Assembly (NCBI GenBank): GCA_947565475.1
Contig: CANOGI010000102.1
Location: forward strand, 1-7,552
Source of the DNA: an uncultured Eubacteriaceae bacterium
GTDB lineage: Bacteria > Bacillota > Clostridia > Lachnospirales > CAG-274
Length of the DNA stretch: 7,552 bases
Direction: 5' to 3'
Below, in pieces: positions 7,264 to 7,552 of the stretch. The translations under genes were made by a program, and so were the position numbers. The notes beneath the pieces are model-generated. The model did not search any database. It was not told the DNA's origin and saw only the letters and a list, made by a program, of their open reading frames with translations. Within the stretch, counting starts at the first letter, position 1. Each line of letters starts with the position of its first letter.

Positions 7264-7309
7264 AAGACTACTTAAATTTTTGTTACACAGAAACTCCCGT
7301 CGGTTAAAA
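7264..7309. repeat. Multi-hairpin dispersed repeat, copy 3 (internally deleted)
   Basis: This copy starts with AAGACTACT and ATTTTTGTTACACA, as copy 2 does, and then jumps to the repeat's right end, GTCGGTTAAA (7299-7308). About 100 bases of the middle are missing, including all three internal hairpins. The right-arm octamer GTCGGTTA (7299-7306) is the exact reverse complement of the left arm TAACCGAC kept in copies 1 and 2. That suggests it preserves the ancestral end. It lies about 10 bases past the ygiQ stop codon and has the same orientation as the other copies. Confidence 0.65.
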
Positions 7310-7317
7310 TTCTTTTT

Positions 7318-7552
7318 TTATGACTTCTTCTTATGATGAATGTTTCTTATAGTTTTTTTCTTTTTAGGAAACTTATCGCTTTTATGCTTATCGTTCTTTT
7401 CTTTCCCATAAAAGCTATCGTTCTTTTTAGGCCTTATAAGACAATTTTTGTCAAAACCTATAAGGTCGGTTCTTCCCGCTTTTTTAAGGGCCTCAAAAAC
7501 AAGTTCATAATTTTTAGGAAGCCTGTACTGCATCAAAGCTCTTTGCATAGCC
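7318..7552 (-). CDS. ygiQ: YgiQ-family radical SAM protein, C-terminal end (partial)
   Basis: Only the last 77 codons are in the window. The reading frame is open through the window edge, and the first visible Met is internal rather than a start. The segment AMQRALMQYRLPKNY, followed by a long helix and GRTDLIGFDKNCLIRP, matches the conserved C-terminal region of YgiQ/UPF0313 radical SAM proteins (the DUF3362 part). The last 35 or so residues are a Lys/His-rich basic tail containing KKTIRNIHHKKK, typical of the clostridial members and suggestive of nucleic acid or ribosome contact. The radical SAM cysteine motif lies outside the window. The biochemical role of the family is not well settled. 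Repeat copy 3 begins about 10 bases after the stop, and no terminator is seen. Confidence 0.85.
   Translation of the reverse strand, partial: AMQRALMQYRLPKNYELVFEALKKAGRTDLIGFDKNCLIRPKKNDSFYGKEKNDKHKSDKFPKKKKTIRNIHHKKKS

Overview
The window looks like chromosome from a low-GC, endospore-forming member of the Clostridia. The reasons are a spoIIIAA gene, AT-rich intergenic DNA, GGGAGG/GGGGGA-type ribosome binding sites, and a large secreted pectate lyase built like those of plant-polysaccharide-degrading gut or soil clostridia. A pectin specialist of the gut, such as a Monoglobus-like organism, would fit, but that is inference. All three genes lie on the minus strand, so the biological reading order runs from high to low coordinates.

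Reading that way, 7552-7318 is the last 77 codons of a YgiQ-family radical SAM protein, cut by the window edge. Next come about 710 bases without a gene. This stretch holds a short degenerate repeat copy (7264-7309), a hairpin-bearing AT-rich stretch, a near-consensus housekeeping promoter (7018-6990), a full multi-hairpin repeat copy (6777-6925), and an AT-rich dyad. It ends at a strong ribosome binding site for a 1,622-residue secreted multidomain pectate lyase (6606-1738). A good intrinsic terminator (1714-1673) closes that transcription unit. A roughly 440-base non-coding stretch follows, holding a cluster of small hairpins, then spoIIIAA (1228-272). The window ends with about 145 bases of featureless AT-rich DNA and a second large copy of the repeat (1-126).

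The genes are not an obvious functional unit. One is a putative translation/RNA-associated radical SAM protein, one is an extracellular pectin-degrading enzyme, and one is a sporulation ATPase. The most interesting signal is the repeat: three same-orientation copies of one palindrome-rich element in 7.5 kb. One copy lies inside the predicted 5' leader of the pectate lyase mRNA. Another lies just after spoIIIAA, where spoIIIAB would normally follow directly. The element could be a small non-autonomous transposable element or a structured RNA; the sequence alone does not settle which.
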